Assembly: GCF_019049625.1 (NCBI RefSeq)
Contig: NZ_JAFMOY010000121.1
Coordinates: 1-64,000, forward strand
Direction of reading: 5' to 3'
DNA length: 64,000 nt
Source of the DNA: Rahnella ecdela
GTDB lineage: Bacteria; Pseudomonadota; Gammaproteobacteria; Enterobacterales; Enterobacteriaceae
The translations under genes and the position numbers were made by a program. The notes beneath the pieces are model-generated. The model was not told the DNA's origin and did no database searches. It saw only the letters and a list, made by a program, of their open reading frames with translations. How positions within the stretch are numbered: position 1 is the first letter of the stretch; every line of letters starts with the position of its first letter. Below, piece by piece: positions 45,159 through 55,128 of this stretch.

Positions 45159-45465
45159 TTTTCAGTTCATTATCAGACAGTGTTGGAAAAGTGCAGAACA
45201 AATAACCAGTAAAACTGCCGGATGTGCGGCGGCGCATAAGTTAACAAATTAGGATGAATAAGCGAGGGTCGCGGCGAACTCTCCTGTCCTCTGACTGGCA
45301 GCAGGACAAGCCAGCGGTGTAACGCTGGGTGTACGGAAATCGAGACTGGCTAACCGAAGCTGAACAGGCTGATAACATTTAACCGATAAGGGATCCCAAA
45401 AATTTGAAATAAAATCAGTCCTCAATTTCGGTATTCACGAATGAATCAGGAACAACGGGAGTTTT
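45159..45465. other. 307-bp intergenic stretch emrD / fpr
   Basis: Divergent promoter region for emrD and fpr. GCATAAGTTAACAAAT (about 45235-45250) loosely resembles a SoxS/MarA box, which would fit fpr as a SoxRS-regulated gene, but several positions disagree. No other element is clear. Confidence 0.3.
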
Positions 45466-46212
45466 ATGGCTGATTGGGTGACGGGAAAAGTCAAAAAAGT
45501 TGAGCACTGGACAGACAATTTGTTCAGCATCACGGTCAATGCACCGGTCGATCCTTTTACCGCAGGTCAGTTCGCCAAACTCTCTCTGGATATTGATGGC
45601 GAGCGGGTTCAGCGCGCCTATTCGTATGTCAATCCGCCGTCCAACAACGAACTGGAGTTCTATCTGGTCAATGTGCCGGAAGGAAAACTCAGCCCGCGCC
45701 TGCATGTTATGCAACCGGGAGACGAAATTAATATCACCAAAGAAGCCGCCGGGTTTTTCGTGATTGAAGAAGTGCCGGAATGTGAAACGTTGTGGATGCT
45801 GGCAACCGGTACGGCTATCGGGCCCTATCTGTCGATTTTACAGGAAGGGATCGGGCTGGAGCGGTTCAAAAATATTGTTCTGGTTCATGCGGCGCGCTTC
45901 GCAGCCGATCTCAGTTATCTGCCGCTGATGCAGCAGCTTCAGCGTCGCTATGAAGGCAAATTACATATTCAGACCGTGGTCAGCCGCGAGGAAATTTCCG
46001 GCTCGCTGACTGGTCGCGTACCGGCGCTGATTGAAAACGGCACGCTGGAAACGGCGGTCGGCCTGAAGATGCTGGCCGAAGACAGCCACGTGATGCTTTG
46101 CGGGAACCCGCAGATGGTGCGCGATACCCAGCAAATCCTGAAAGACACACGAGGTATGCGCAAACATCTCAAACGTAAGCCGGGCCATATGACCAGCGAG
46201 CATTACTGGTAA
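45466..46212 (+). CDS. fpr: ferredoxin/flavodoxin-NADP+ reductase
   Basis: FAD enzyme that passes electrons from NADPH to flavodoxin and ferredoxin. It is 248 aa (E. coli 248). The FAD motif is RVQRAYSYVN and the nucleotide-binding part has WMLATGTAIGPYLSIL and HVMLCGNPQMVRDTQ; it ends in HYW, the conserved C-terminal aromatic. It is divergent from emrD and converges on yiiR with a 16-bp gap. Confidence 0.96.
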   Translation: MADWVTGKVKKVEHWTDNLFSITVNAPVDPFTAGQFAKLSLDIDGERVQRAYSYVNPPSNNELEFYLVNVPEGKLSPRLHVMQPGDEINITKEAAGFFVIEEVPECETLWMLATGTAIGPYLSILQEGIGLERFKNIVLVHAARFAADLSYLPLMQQLQRRYEGKLHIQTVVSREEISGSLTGRVPALIENGTLETAVGLKMLAEDSHVMLCGNPQMVRDTQQILKDTRGMRKHLKRKPGHMTSEHYW

Positions 46213-46228
46213 ATCTGTGACCGCAAAA

Positions 46229-46651
46229 CTAGCGGAATTTAACGTCGTCCGGTTCCGGGCCAAAACGATTTGTGCCCGGCGTACCGACAAACGCGCCGCA
46301 GTCGATAATCAGCATGATAAAAATCACCGACGGTGCCAGACGGCCTAATACCCAGCTCCAGGTTTGTGGCATCGCCGCTGCCCAGTTACCGGCAACCAGC
46401 ATCCACGCCAGCACAAACAGCAATGCCCACCAGGCGGATTTATTGCGGTCATGCAATCTTTTCACCAGTACCGCTGCGGTCGGCCACAGTAAAACTACCA
46501 GCGCAAAACCGGCAGTCTGATAGGTGATCCATTCCTGAGCGGCAAAAAAGAAATCTGCCACCATCAGAATCAGCCAGCTGACCATCCAGAGCCAGAAATC
46601 GCGACGACCCAGGCGGCCGTTAAAAGAAAACAGTGCATGCTGTAACGTCAT
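46229..46651 (-). CDS. yiiR: DUF805 membrane protein YiiR
   Basis: Small inner-membrane protein of 140 aa in the DUF805 family, with four helices and the hallmark SFNGRLGRRDFW near the N-terminus and KRLHDRNKSAWWALL in the middle. Function is unknown. The ATG at 46651 (MTLQHALFSF) fits the family; the longer open frame begins in an unrelated stretch. Position beside fpr matches E. coli yiiR. Confidence 0.85.
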   Translation of the reverse strand: MTLQHALFSFNGRLGRRDFWLWMVSWLILMVADFFFAAQEWITYQTAGFALVVLLWPTAAVLVKRLHDRNKSAWWALLFVLAWMLVAGNWAAAMPQTWSWVLGRLAPSVIFIMLIIDCGAFVGTPGTNRFGPEPDDVKFR

Positions 46652-46795
46652 TGACAGTCCGTTCCGTAAAATACAATGGGAGTAAAATGTTAAATCACGC
46701 GGAGTGTAACCCACAGGCAACGGCGGCGAGAATCTTTACGCTCTCCTTTTGACATTACCCCCTGTTCCCCGCTTTAATCGGTCTGTTGAAACAAA

Positions 46796-46837
46796 ATAAG
46801 AAACGCCCTATGACTTTTATAAGAAACGCCCTATGAC
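46796..46837 (+). repeat. 23-bp tandem duplication at yiiQ start
   Basis: ATAAGAAACGCCCTATGAC occurs twice, at 46796-46814 and 46819-46837, with a 23-bp period. The first copy supplies an ATG at 46810 that opens an eight-codon frame ending in a TGA (46834-46836) overlapping the ATG of yiiQ. Confidence 0.9.
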
Positions 46838-47441
46838 GGTTGCTCAATCCTTATTACGTCTTGTGCTGCCCGCGCTGCTGATGCTGGCGTGCCAGAACAC
46901 GGCGCTTGCCGATCCGCCGACCGATCACTCCGGCGCGGAAGAAATGCCCAAAGCACCTTACCTGTTGGCTGGTGCTCCAACTTTTGAAACAACGCTGATC
47001 AATTTCCGCGCAAAATACAACGAAGCCAATCCGACTCAGCAGATTGGTGAATTCCGTTCTATCAGCGATAAATCTCCGAACAGCTCCCTGACCCGTGCCG
47101 CCAGTAAGATTAACGAAAATCTTTACGCCTCGACGGCGCTGGAAAAGGGCACCGGCAAAATCAAAACGCTACAAATAACCTATCTTCCGATCCAGGGCGC
47201 AGAAGAAAAAGCTGCCCGCACGCTGGCGATAAGCTACATGGCGAACCTGATGCGTCAGTTTGATGCCACACTTTCGGTGCCGCAAAGCGTGGCGAAAGTG
47301 ACGTCGATGATTGAGAAAGGCAAAGGTCAGCAGTTTTATAAACAGGAAGTGGGCGCGGTGCGTTTTGTGATTTCAGACAATGGCGAAAAAGGTCTGACAT
47401 TCGCCGTGGAGCCGGTCAAGCTGGCATTGGCTGAGCCGTGA
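46833..47441 (+). CDS. yiiQ: DUF1454 periplasmic protein YiiQ
   Basis: Probable periplasmic protein of 202 aa. The N-terminal signal peptide (about 1-26, ending TALA) is followed by the DUF1454 domain (APTFETTLINFRAKYNEANP, SLTRAASKINENLYAS). No activity is known. It lies just before tpiA as in E. coli. The start ATG at 46833 is in the second copy of a tandem repeat, so translation could be coupled to a preceding minicistron. Confidence 0.88.
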   Translation: MTVAQSLLRLVLPALLMLACQNTALADPPTDHSGAEEMPKAPYLLAGAPTFETTLINFRAKYNEANPTQQIGEFRSISDKSPNSSLTRAASKINENLYASTALEKGTGKIKTLQITYLPIQGAEEKAARTLAISYMANLMRQFDATLSVPQSVAKVTSMIEKGKGQQFYKQEVGAVRFVISDNGEKGLTFAVEPVKLALAEP

Positions 47442-47535
47442 GATGACGGCTTTTAATGACAAAAAGCAAAGCCTTTACGTCCAATGATCTCTATACTGTT
47501 GCACAGGTAATCTGCTTATTTGGCAGAAATTTTAA

Positions 47536-48336
<801 letters not shown>

Positions 48337-48354
48337 GCCTGTTTCTTCTGCGCA

Positions 48355-48387
48355 TAAAAAAACCCCGGCATGCCGGGGTTTTTTATT
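48355..48387. terminator. bidirectional terminator tpiA / sbp
   Basis: AAAACCCCGGC and GCCGGGGTTTT form a near-perfect palindrome with an AT centre, flanked by A- and T-runs. Confidence 0.92.
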
Positions 48388-48416
48388 GTCTTCGGAAGAC
48401 TTGCCTGGAAAGGCGA

Positions 48417-49406
48417 TTAACGTTTGGTGATTTGGTCGAAAATACCGTCTGTAGCAAAATGGTCTTTCTGCGCCTGTGCCCATGTACCTGCTACCTGATC
48501 AATGGTGAACAGTTTCAGTTTCGGGAATTCAGAAGCGAATTTTTTCTCGACTTGCGGATCACGCGGACGGTAATAGTTTTCGGCCGCGATAGTCTGGCCT
48601 TCCGGTGAATACAGGTACTTCAGATAGGCATCCGCCACGCTACGGGTATCGCGTTTATCCACCACTTTATCAACCACAGAAACCGTTGGCTCTGCCAGAA
48701 TCGATTCGCTTGGCGTCACGATTTCAAACTTGTCTTTGCCAACTTCTTTGGTCGCCAGCAGCGCTTCGTTTTCCCACGCAATCAGCACATCGCCGATACC
48801 GCGCTCAACGAATGTATTGGTTGCGCCACGTGCGCCGGAATCCAGCACTTCCACGTTTTTATACAAAGCTTTCACGAAATCCTGAGCCTTCGCTTTGTCA
48901 TTGTTGTTGTGATGCAGGGCATAACCCCATGCTGCCAGATAATTCCAGCGGGCACCGCCAGACGTTTTAGGGTTCGGCGTAATAATCGACACGCCCGGTT
49001 TGATCAAATCATTCCAGTCATGAATTTGTTTCGGGTTGCCTTTGCGCACCAGGAAAACAATGGTGGACGTGTAAGGCGCGGAGTTGTCAGGCAAACGTGT
49101 GATCCAGTTTTTATCGATACGGCCGCGTTCGGCAATCGCATCAACGTCATACGCCAGCGCCAGCGTCACCACATCCGCTTCGATACCATTGATTACAGAG
49201 GTTGCCTGTTTGCCGGAACCGCCATGCGACTGGCGCACGGTGACGGTATCGCCGGTTTTAGCCTGCCAGTATTTGCTGAACGCTTTGTTGTATTGTTCAT
49301 AGAACTCACGCGTAGGATCGTATGACACGTTCAGAATCTGAATATCTTTGGCAATTGCTCCGGTTGCCACCAACAGTAATCCCAAACCTACCGCCCATTT
49401 ACGCAT
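48417..49406 (-). CDS. sbp: periplasmic sulfate-binding protein
   Basis: Binds sulfate for the CysTWA ABC importer. It is 329 aa (E. coli 329). A signal peptide (1-19, ending AIA) is followed by the mature domain with [13 protein letters not shown], the ligand-pocket [13 protein letters not shown], and [20 protein letters not shown]. Regulation is probably by CysB, but I do not see a convincing site. It is monocistronic between two terminators. Confidence 0.96.
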   Translation of the reverse strand: MRKWAVGLGLLLVATGAIAKDIQILNVSYDPTREFYEQYNKAFSKYWQAKTGDTVTVRQSHGGSGKQATSVINGIEADVVTLALAYDVDAIAERGRIDKNWITRLPDNSAPYTSTIVFLVRKGNPKQIHDWNDLIKPGVSIITPNPKTSGGARWNYLAAWGYALHHNNNDKAKAQDFVKALYKNVEVLDSGARGATNTFVERGIGDVLIAWENEALLATKEVGKDKFEIVTPSESILAEPTVSVVDKVVDKRDTRSVADAYLKYLYSPEGQTIAAENYYRPRDPQVEKKFASEFPKLKLFTIDQVAGTWAQAQKDHFATDGIFDQITKR

Positions 49407-49539
49407 CGTACTCTCCCGAGATAGTTTCTATGGATTTCATTTATTTGTTCGTTAAGGAGAGCGTGCCAGATAAAAATGAAACGTATAAAGAATAAAAGGT
49501 TTTTTTCTATTACTTTATGGAATAACCAAGCGACAGGCG

Positions 49540-49567
49540 AAAAAAAACCTCCCGTAGGAGGAGGTTC
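49540..49567 (-). terminator. terminator after pfkA
   Basis: On the minus strand AACCTCC and GGAGGTT form a 7-bp stem with a seven-base loop, followed by eight Us, 24 bp past the pfkA stop. Confidence 0.85.
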
Positions 49568-49590
49568 TTTCTAAAGCGTAATTAACTGTA

Positions 49591-50577
49591 TCAGAACAGT
49601 TTTTTCGCAGTGTCGTACCAGTCTTCTTTGAATTTGCTTTTCTTGTTCTCTGGCGCGATACAAACGGAGATGAGTTCGTGAACCATTTTCTCGTTTTCAA
49701 CACCGACGCAGAAACCGCCCTGAGAATAGTCGCGGCCTTCTTCCAGCAGCAGGTCAACAGCATAAGCGCCCATGCGGGAAGCTAAGATGCGGTCGTAAGC
49801 GACTGGCGCACCACCACGCTGAATGTGACCTAATACCGTGCCACGCGTTTCGCGGCAGGTTTCTTTCTCAATGTATTTGGCCAGCTCTTCGATGTTATCT
49901 AACTTCTCAGTGATGGCGACGATCGCGTGTTTCTTACCTTTCGCGATACCTGCTTTGATTTCAGCAACCAGATCATCACGTTTGAATTCAACTTCAGGGA
50001 TAGCGATAAATTCGCAACCACCGGCAATCGCAGCCGCCAGAGTCAGGTCGCCGCAATAACGGCCCATCACTTCTACGATAGAGATACGCTGGTGAGAAGA
50101 AGAGGTATCGCGCAGACGGTCAATCGCTTCTACCACAGTGCCCAGCGCCGTGAAGAAACCGATGGTGTAGTCAGTACCGGCAACATCGTTATCGATAGTG
50201 CCTGGCAGGCCGATACAACGGATGCCGCCTTCTTTGGTCAGCAAGTCTGCACCTGCATAAGAACCGTCACCACCGATAACCACCAGGCCATCAATACCGC
50301 GGTCTTTCATATTCTGCAGCGCCACTTTACGCATTTCCGGGTCACGGAATTCCGGGAAACGAGCTGAACCCAGGAAAGTACCGCCGCGGTTAATCATGTC
50401 TGAAACGCTGTAGCGATCCAGTTTGCGCATGCGGTTTTCGTACATGCCGAGGTAGCCATCTTCAATACCGTAGACTTCCAAATCTGCAGATAAAGCGGAG
50501 CGGACAACGCCACGGATCGCAGCATTCATGCCTGGGGCATCGCCACCACTTGTCAGTACACCAATTTTTTTGATCAT
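49591..50577 (-). CDS. pfkA: 6-phosphofructokinase I
   Basis: ATP-dependent phosphofructokinase, the committed glycolytic step. It is 328 aa against 320 in E. coli. Conserved motifs are [17 protein letters not shown] (ATP site), [25 protein letters not shown] with the catalytic aspartate, and [12 protein letters not shown] (allosteric/substrate). The extra residues lie near the C-terminus (about 285-300, including [13 protein letters not shown]). The fieF gene that follows pfkA in E. coli is missing here. Confidence 0.97.
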   Translation of the reverse strand: MIKKIGVLTSGGDAPGMNAAIRGVVRSALSADLEVYGIEDGYLGMYENRMRKLDRYSVSDMINRGGTFLGSARFPEFRDPEMRKVALQNMKDRGIDGLVVIGGDGSYAGADLLTKEGGIRCIGLPGTIDNDVAGTDYTIGFFTALGTVVEAIDRLRDTSSSHQRISIVEVMGRYCGDLTLAAAIAGGCEFIAIPEVEFKRDDLVAEIKAGIAKGKKHAIVAITEKLDNIEELAKYIEKETCRETRGTVLGHIQRGGAPVAYDRILASRMGAYAVDLLLEEGRDYSQGGFCVGVENEKMVHELISVCIAPENKKSKFKEDWYDTAKKLF

Positions 50578-50857
50578 GACTACCTCTGAACTTGTAGATG
50601 CAATTTCTTAAGAATCTTGAGCCAGCCTGTTGGGCGAATTTTTCTTGTGCAGCCAAAAGGGCTTACTAGCGTTTGAGCCTATAGTATAACAAAACACCGG
50701 TGCTGAATTGATTCAAGTCAGCAAGAATACGCATACACTGCTCTGTACTTCGCAATTTACTGATTCATACGGCTTTTACAAGATATTTCCAGTACGTTAC
50801 GCGCAGATTTCCATCTTGTTAATTTCCGCTTCTGGGAACCCATCCCGAATTGAAGGC
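50578..50857. other. intergenic stretch pfkA / cpxQ
   Basis: Holds the pfkA promoter region, with no clear -35/-10 pair that I can defend. No part of a fieF gene is recognisable. Nothing else is seen. Confidence 0.35.
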
Positions 50858-50915
50858 AAAAAAAACCCCACCTTTCGGCGGGGGAAGACAGGGATGGTGT
50901 CTATGGCAAGGAAAA
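50858..50915 (-). ncRNA. cpxQ: CpxQ small RNA (cpxP 3' UTR)
   Basis: The minus strand just after the cpxP stop reads TTTTCCTTGCCATAGACACC and continues to a CCCCGCC/GGTGGGG hairpin with eight Us. This matches the 58-nt CpxQ RNA of Salmonella and E. coli, which RNase E releases from cpxP mRNA and which works with Hfq to repress envelope-protein mRNAs. The span here is also 58 nt. The seed regions are conserved from memory; the hairpin loop differs. Confidence 0.82.
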
Positions 50916-50924
50916 ACAGGGATC

Positions 50925-51434
50925 TTACTCGGTCGTGCTGGTACTACTCGTCTTCTGGGCAGAAGAAGGTTGTAAGCCAGATAGCTGCATTCGCATCTGT
51001 TGCATGCGCTGCTGGTGTTTCTGGTTTAGTACATCTTTTTGGTCAGGCGTCAGCAGATTAAACATCTGGTTGCGGATGCGGGCCATTTCGACCTGGCGAT
51101 CCACCTGTTCCTGAGCCATTAATTCGGCTTGTGCCCGAACTGCGGCCTGATCAAACTTTTCGGCGGTAACCAACCTGTGCATCGTTTCTATCTGTTCTAC
51201 ATTTACATGAGGCAGATCTTTACGAGCCTGGTGCATCAGGTCACGCATTTGCTGGCGCTGCTGCTCAGTGAGATTTACACCATCAAACATGGTGTTGCGT
51301 TCCTGAGGCTTATCCAACATCGTGCTATCATGTTCTGCTGGCATCGCCGACACTGGTTTTGCGCCATCTGCTAAAACGACACCTGAACTCAGCGTCAGAA
51401 GCGTGGCCAAACCGAATGAAGCTGCCTTAAACAT
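50925..51434 (-). CDS. cpxP: periplasmic Cpx regulator CpxP
   Basis: Periplasmic chaperone-like inhibitor of CpxA. It is about 169 aa, with a signal peptide ending LADG near residue 23 and the two LTxxQ motifs of the family ([18 protein letters not shown]) in a helical, Gln/Met-rich body. The ATG at 51434 is six bases from AGGAG; a GTG one codon earlier is also open. It is divergent from cpxRA across a CpxR box, and its 3' end encodes CpxQ. Confidence 0.93.
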   Translation of the reverse strand: MFKAASFGLATLLTLSSGVVLADGAKPVSAMPAEHDSTMLDKPQERNTMFDGVNLTEQQRQQMRDLMHQARKDLPHVNVEQIETMHRLVTAEKFDQAAVRAQAELMAQEQVDRQVEMARIRNQMFNLLTPDQKDVLNQKHQQRMQQMRMQLSGLQPSSAQKTSSTSTTE

Positions 51435-51519
51435 CACATACTCCTAAAGTCTTTATCGCTTAATCGCGAATCATTGAAAAGCAGTCTAAACCTGCTGCTG
51501 CAAACAAGCGTCAGTGCTT

Positions 51520-51534
51520 GTAAAAGTACGTAAA
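51520..51534. promoter_or_regulatory. CpxR binding box
   Basis: GTAAA-AGTAC-GTAAA is a perfect GTAAA-N5-GTAAA CpxR box between cpxP and cpxR. It should drive both envelope-stress induction of cpxP and autoactivation of cpxRA. Confidence 0.9.
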
Positions 51535-51586
51535 GTCATGGAATAGCGGCAATTGATGACGTATTTTGCGTCTAGAGGTAAATACA

Positions 51587-52288
51587 ATGAATAAAATTTT
51601 GTTGGTTGATGACGACCGTGAACTGACTTCACTTTTGAAAGAATTGCTCGAAATGGAAGGCTTTAATGTTGTGGTGGCTTACGACGGTGAGCAGGCATTA
51701 GAGAAAGTCGATAATACCATCGATCTTCTGTTACTTGACGTGATGATGCCGAAGAAAAACGGCATTGAAACCCTTAAAGAATTACGCCAGCGCCACCAGA
51801 CGCCAGTGATTATGTTAACCGCTCGCGGCAGTGAATTAGACCGTGTCCTTGGCCTCGAATTGGGTGCCGATGATTATCTGCCAAAACCGTTTAATGACCG
51901 CGAACTGGTTGCCCGTATCCGGGCGATGTTGCGCCGTTCCAACTGGAGCGAACAGCAGCAAACCAATGAGAACAACGGTTCACCGACGCTGGAAGTCGAT
52001 GGCTTACAGCTCAATCCGGGCCGTCAGGAAGCCAGCTTTAACGGCGAAGCGCTGGATTTAACCGGTACGGAATTTACCCTGCTGTATTTACTGGCAAAAC
52101 ATCTCGGACAAGTCGTTTCCCGCGAACATCTGAGCCAGGAAGTATTGGGTAAACGCCTGACGCCGTTTGATCGTGCGATTGATATGCACATTTCTAATTT
52201 ACGCCGTAAATTGCCCGATCGTCAGGACGGACATCCGTGGTTTAAAACCTTGCGCGGACGCGGTTATCTGATGGTTTCTGCTTCATGA
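51587..52288 (+). CDS. cpxR: envelope-stress response regulator CpxR
   Basis: OmpR-family response regulator, 233 aa (E. coli 232). The receiver domain has the acidic DDD cluster (about 8-10), the phospho-aspartate in LLLLDVMMPKK (about D51) and the conserved lysine in YLPKPFNDREL. The C-terminal winged helix includes LTGTEFTLLYLLAKH and the recognition region RAIDMHISNLRRKL. The ATG at 51587 has GAGG upstream. Its stop overlaps the cpxA start by four bases (ATGA). Confidence 0.97.
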   Translation: MNKILLVDDDRELTSLLKELLEMEGFNVVVAYDGEQALEKVDNTIDLLLLDVMMPKKNGIETLKELRQRHQTPVIMLTARGSELDRVLGLELGADDYLPKPFNDRELVARIRAMLRRSNWSEQQQTNENNGSPTLEVDGLQLNPGRQEASFNGEALDLTGTEFTLLYLLAKHLGQVVSREHLSQEVLGKRLTPFDRAIDMHISNLRRKLPDRQDGHPWFKTLRGRGYLMVSAS

Positions 52289-53655
52289 TAAACAGCCTTA
52301 CGGCACGTATTTTTGCCATTTTCTGGTTCACATTAGCCTTGGTGCTAATGCTGGTATTGATGGTGCCGAAACTCGATTCACGCCAGATTACGCCGTTGCT
52401 CGATAACGAACAACGGCAGGGCCTGATGATTGAACAGCACGTAGAAGCTGAGCTGGCGACCGATCCTGCCAATGATTTGATGTGGTGGCGCAGGTTGTTC
52501 CGCGCTATCGACAAATGGGCACCGCCGGGTCAGCGTTTGTTGCTGGTCACCAGCGAAGGGCGCGTGATTGGCGCTCAGCGCAATGAAATGCAGATCGTGC
52601 GTAACTTTATCGGCCAGTCCGATAATTCCGATCGTCCGAAAAAGAAAAAATATGGCCGGGTGGAAATGGTCGGGCCCTTCTCCGTTCGTGACGGGGAAGA
52701 CAACTATCAGCTTTACCTGATGCGCCCAGCCAGCAGTTCTCAGTCTGATTTTATCAATCTGATGTTCGACCGCCCGCTACTGTTGCTCATCGTCACCATG
52801 CTCATCAGCGCCCCGCTGTTGCTGTGGCTGGCGTGGAGCCTGGCGAAACCTGCACGTAAGTTGAAAAACGCAGCAGATGACGTTGCACGCGGTAATCTCA
52901 AGCAGCATCCTGAACTCGAAGCCGGGCCGCAGGAGTTCCTCGCAACCGGTGCCAGTTTCAACCAGATGGTCAGCGCACTTGAGCGGATGGTGACAGCACA
53001 GCAACGCCTGATTTCTGATATTTCCCACGAATTGCGTACTCCGCTGACCCGTCTTCAGCTGGCCACCGCGCTGATGCGCCGTCGTCATGGTGAAGGCAAA
53101 GAACTGCAACGCATTGAAAATGAAGCGCAACGTCTTGATGGTATGATCAATGACTTACTGGTGTTATCACGCAGTCAGCATAAAAATGAGCTGTCGCGCG
53201 AAACCCTGAAAGCCAATGAACTGTGGGAGGGTGTGATTGACGATGCGCAGTTTGAAGCCGAACAGATGGGCAAAACTCTGGAGGTTACGTCACCGCCTGG
53301 TCCGTGGAAGCTTATCGGCAATGCTGCGGCGCTCGACAGTGCACTGGAAAATATTGTGCGTAACGCCCTGCGTTATTCCCATCATCACATTGCGCTGAAC
53401 TTCGCCCACGACAGTGAAGGGATCACCATCACCGTTGATGACGATGGCCCGGGCGTGAGTGAGGAAGATCGTGAACAAATTTTCCGGCCGTTCTATCGCA
53501 CAGATGAAGCGCGCGACCGTGAATCCGGTGGTACCGGCCTTGGGCTGGCTATCGTGGATACCGCGGTTCAGCAGCACAGAGGCAAAGTCAAAGCTGAGGA
53601 CAGCCCGCTTGGCGGCCTTCGTTTGATTATCTGGCTGCCGCTGCACCAGCGTTAA
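52285..53655 (+). CDS. cpxA: envelope-stress sensor kinase CpxA
   Basis: Inner-membrane histidine kinase, 456 aa (E. coli 457). The first helix is at about 7-29 and the second around 165-185, flanking a periplasmic sensor. HAMP follows, then the H-box [16 protein letters not shown] (phospho-His about 248) and the ATP domain with NALRYSH (N-box), DDDGPGV and [10 protein letters not shown]. It phosphorylates or dephosphorylates CpxR. Confidence 0.97.
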   Translation: MINSLTARIFAIFWFTLALVLMLVLMVPKLDSRQITPLLDNEQRQGLMIEQHVEAELATDPANDLMWWRRLFRAIDKWAPPGQRLLLVTSEGRVIGAQRNEMQIVRNFIGQSDNSDRPKKKKYGRVEMVGPFSVRDGEDNYQLYLMRPASSSQSDFINLMFDRPLLLLIVTMLISAPLLLWLAWSLAKPARKLKNAADDVARGNLKQHPELEAGPQEFLATGASFNQMVSALERMVTAQQRLISDISHELRTPLTRLQLATALMRRRHGEGKELQRIENEAQRLDGMINDLLVLSRSQHKNELSRETLKANELWEGVIDDAQFEAEQMGKTLEVTSPPGPWKLIGNAAALDSALENIVRNALRYSHHHIALNFAHDSEGITITVDDDGPGVSEEDREQIFRPFYRTDEARDRESGGTGLGLAIVDTAVQQHRGKVKAEDSPLGGLRLIIWLPLHQR

Positions 53656-53669
53656 GTTTCTGCTATTCT

Positions 53670-53692
53670 GCGTCCCTCTATCAGGGGGACGC
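53670..53692 (+). promoter_or_regulatory. hairpin enclosing trmL ribosome-binding site
   Basis: GCGTCCCTC and GGGGGACGC pair as a 9-bp stem (one T-G) with a TATCA loop, ending directly before the trmL ATG. The 3' arm contains the only Shine-Dalgarno-like sequence (GGGGG). There is no T-run, so it is not an intrinsic cpxRA terminator. Confidence 0.55.
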
Positions 53693-54166
53693 ATGCTTAA
53701 CATCGTTTTATTTGAACCAGAAATCCCGCCAAATACCGGCAACATAATCCGCCTGTGTGCCAACACCGGATGTCAGCTCCACCTCATCGAACCTTTAGGT
53801 TTCGGCTGGGACGATAAACGTCTGCGCCGCGCAGGGCTCGATTACCATGAATTCGCCCATATTAAGCATCACGCCAATTATGACGTCTTCCTGAGCAGCG
53901 AAAATCCGCAACGTCTTTTCGCACTGACCACCAAAGGCACACCCGCACATAGCGCCGTCAGCTATCAGGATAATGATTTTCTGTTGTTCGGCCCGGAAAC
54001 CCGCGGACTGCCGGCATCCATTCTGGATAATTTGCCTGCACAGCACAAAATCCGCATTCCAATGCTCGCAGAAAGCCGCAGCATGAACTTGTCTAATGCT
54101 GTTTCGGTAGTTGTGTATGAAGCCTGGCGCCAGCTGGGATATCCGGGCGCACTGCTGAAAGAATAG
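53693..54166 (+). CDS. trmL: tRNA (cytidine/uridine-2'-O-)-methyltransferase TrmL
   Basis: SPOUT-class methyltransferase for the wobble position 34 of certain leucine tRNAs. It is 157 aa, equal to E. coli TrmL (YibK). Motifs include [29 protein letters not shown] and [23 protein letters not shown] with the trefoil-knot SAM site. The ribosome-binding site is in a strong hairpin. It lies 37 bp after cpxA on the same strand and converges on cysE. Confidence 0.96.
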   Translation: MLNIVLFEPEIPPNTGNIIRLCANTGCQLHLIEPLGFGWDDKRLRRAGLDYHEFAHIKHHANYDVFLSSENPQRLFALTTKGTPAHSAVSYQDNDFLLFGPETRGLPASILDNLPAQHKIRIPMLAESRSMNLSNAVSVVVYEAWRQLGYPGALLKE

Positions 54167-54219
54167 CGTTGTGGAAGTGAAGACGATGGCATGCAGAATC
54201 ATGCCATCGGAAATACCTG

Positions 54220-55041
54220 TCAGATACCGTCGCCGAATTCAAAACCCTGCGCAATACCGTTGAAATGCTGATCCATATCCATGGAAGGACGCTCGCTTTC
54301 CGGACGCCCGACAATACGCGCCGGAACCCCCGCAGCGGTAGTGTGCGGAGGAACTGACTGCAACACAACTGAACCCGCCCCGATTTTTGCGCCAGCACCC
54401 ACTTCGATATTACCGAGTATTTTCGCACCGGCACCAATCATGACGCCTTCACGGATTTTTGGATGACGGTCGCCGCAGGTTTTGCCTGTACCGCCGAGGG
54501 TAACGGACTGCAAAATCGACACATCATTCTCAACGACAGCCGTTTCGCCAATGACAATTCCGGTCGCATGGTCAAACATGATGCCGCAGCCGATACGCGC
54601 CGCAGGGTGAATATCTACACCAAATGACACTGAAATCTGATTCTGGAAATAAATCGCCAGCGCTTTGCGATCCTGCTTCCACAGCCAGTTACCGATACGG
54701 TAAGCCTGTAGCGCGTGGAAACCTTTCAGATAGAGCAACGGTGTCGAATATTTATCGACCGCCGCATCGCGCTGATGCACTGCCAGAATGTCGCGGGCAG
54801 CGGACAAAATCATTTGTTCGTCGTTGCGGTAAGCTTCTTCAACCACTTCACGGATAGCCATCGCGGGCATGATCGGATTACCCAGCTTGTTGGCCAGAAT
54901 GTAGCTCAACGCGCCGCCCAGCGTTTCATGTTTAAGTAACGTCGCATGGAAAAAACTCGCCAGCATCGGTTCACACTCAGCCAGTGCTCTCGCTTCTGAT
55001 TTAATGTTATTCCAGACCAGCTCTAATTCTTCTAGCGACAT
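54220..55041 (-). CDS. cysE: serine acetyltransferase
   Basis: Makes O-acetylserine, the entry to cysteine synthesis. It is 273 aa as in E. coli, with an alpha-helical N-domain and a left-handed beta-helix of hexapeptide repeats (about 140-245, e.g. IHPAARIGCG, VIGETAVVEN, KILGNIEVGAGAKIGAGSVV). It ends in FEFGDGI; the terminal isoleucine docks into cysteine synthase. Start ATG 55041 has AAGGA upstream. A terminator lies between gpsA and this gene. Confidence 0.97.
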   Translation of the reverse strand: MSLEELELVWNNIKSEARALAECEPMLASFFHATLLKHETLGGALSYILANKLGNPIMPAMAIREVVEEAYRNDEQMILSAARDILAVHQRDAAVDKYSTPLLYLKGFHALQAYRIGNWLWKQDRKALAIYFQNQISVSFGVDIHPAARIGCGIMFDHATGIVIGETAVVENDVSILQSVTLGGTGKTCGDRHPKIREGVMIGAGAKILGNIEVGAGAKIGAGSVVLQSVPPHTTAAGVPARIVGRPESERPSMDMDQHFNGIAQGFEFGDGI

Positions 55042-55075
55042 CACTTTTCCTTACGACTTTGCAAGTTCGGGTAAT

Positions 55076-55111
55076 AAAAAGCCGCCCTGTCGGGAATACC
55101 GACAAGGAGGC
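55076..55111 (-). terminator. terminator between gpsA and cysE
   Basis: On the minus strand GCCTCCTTGTCGG and CCGACAGGGCGGC form a stem with two mismatches, followed by five Us. It lies 18 bp after gpsA, inside an otherwise same-strand gene row. Confidence 0.75.
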
Positions 55112-55128
55112 TATACTTTATACGCCTT

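Noticed and set aside
45235-45250. SoxS/MarA box before fpr
   Set aside because: Several consensus positions fail, so it is noted only as a weak candidate.
54185-54208. GATGGCAT/ATGCCATC hairpin between trmL and cysE as a terminator
   Set aside because: The stem is good but no T-run follows on either strand.
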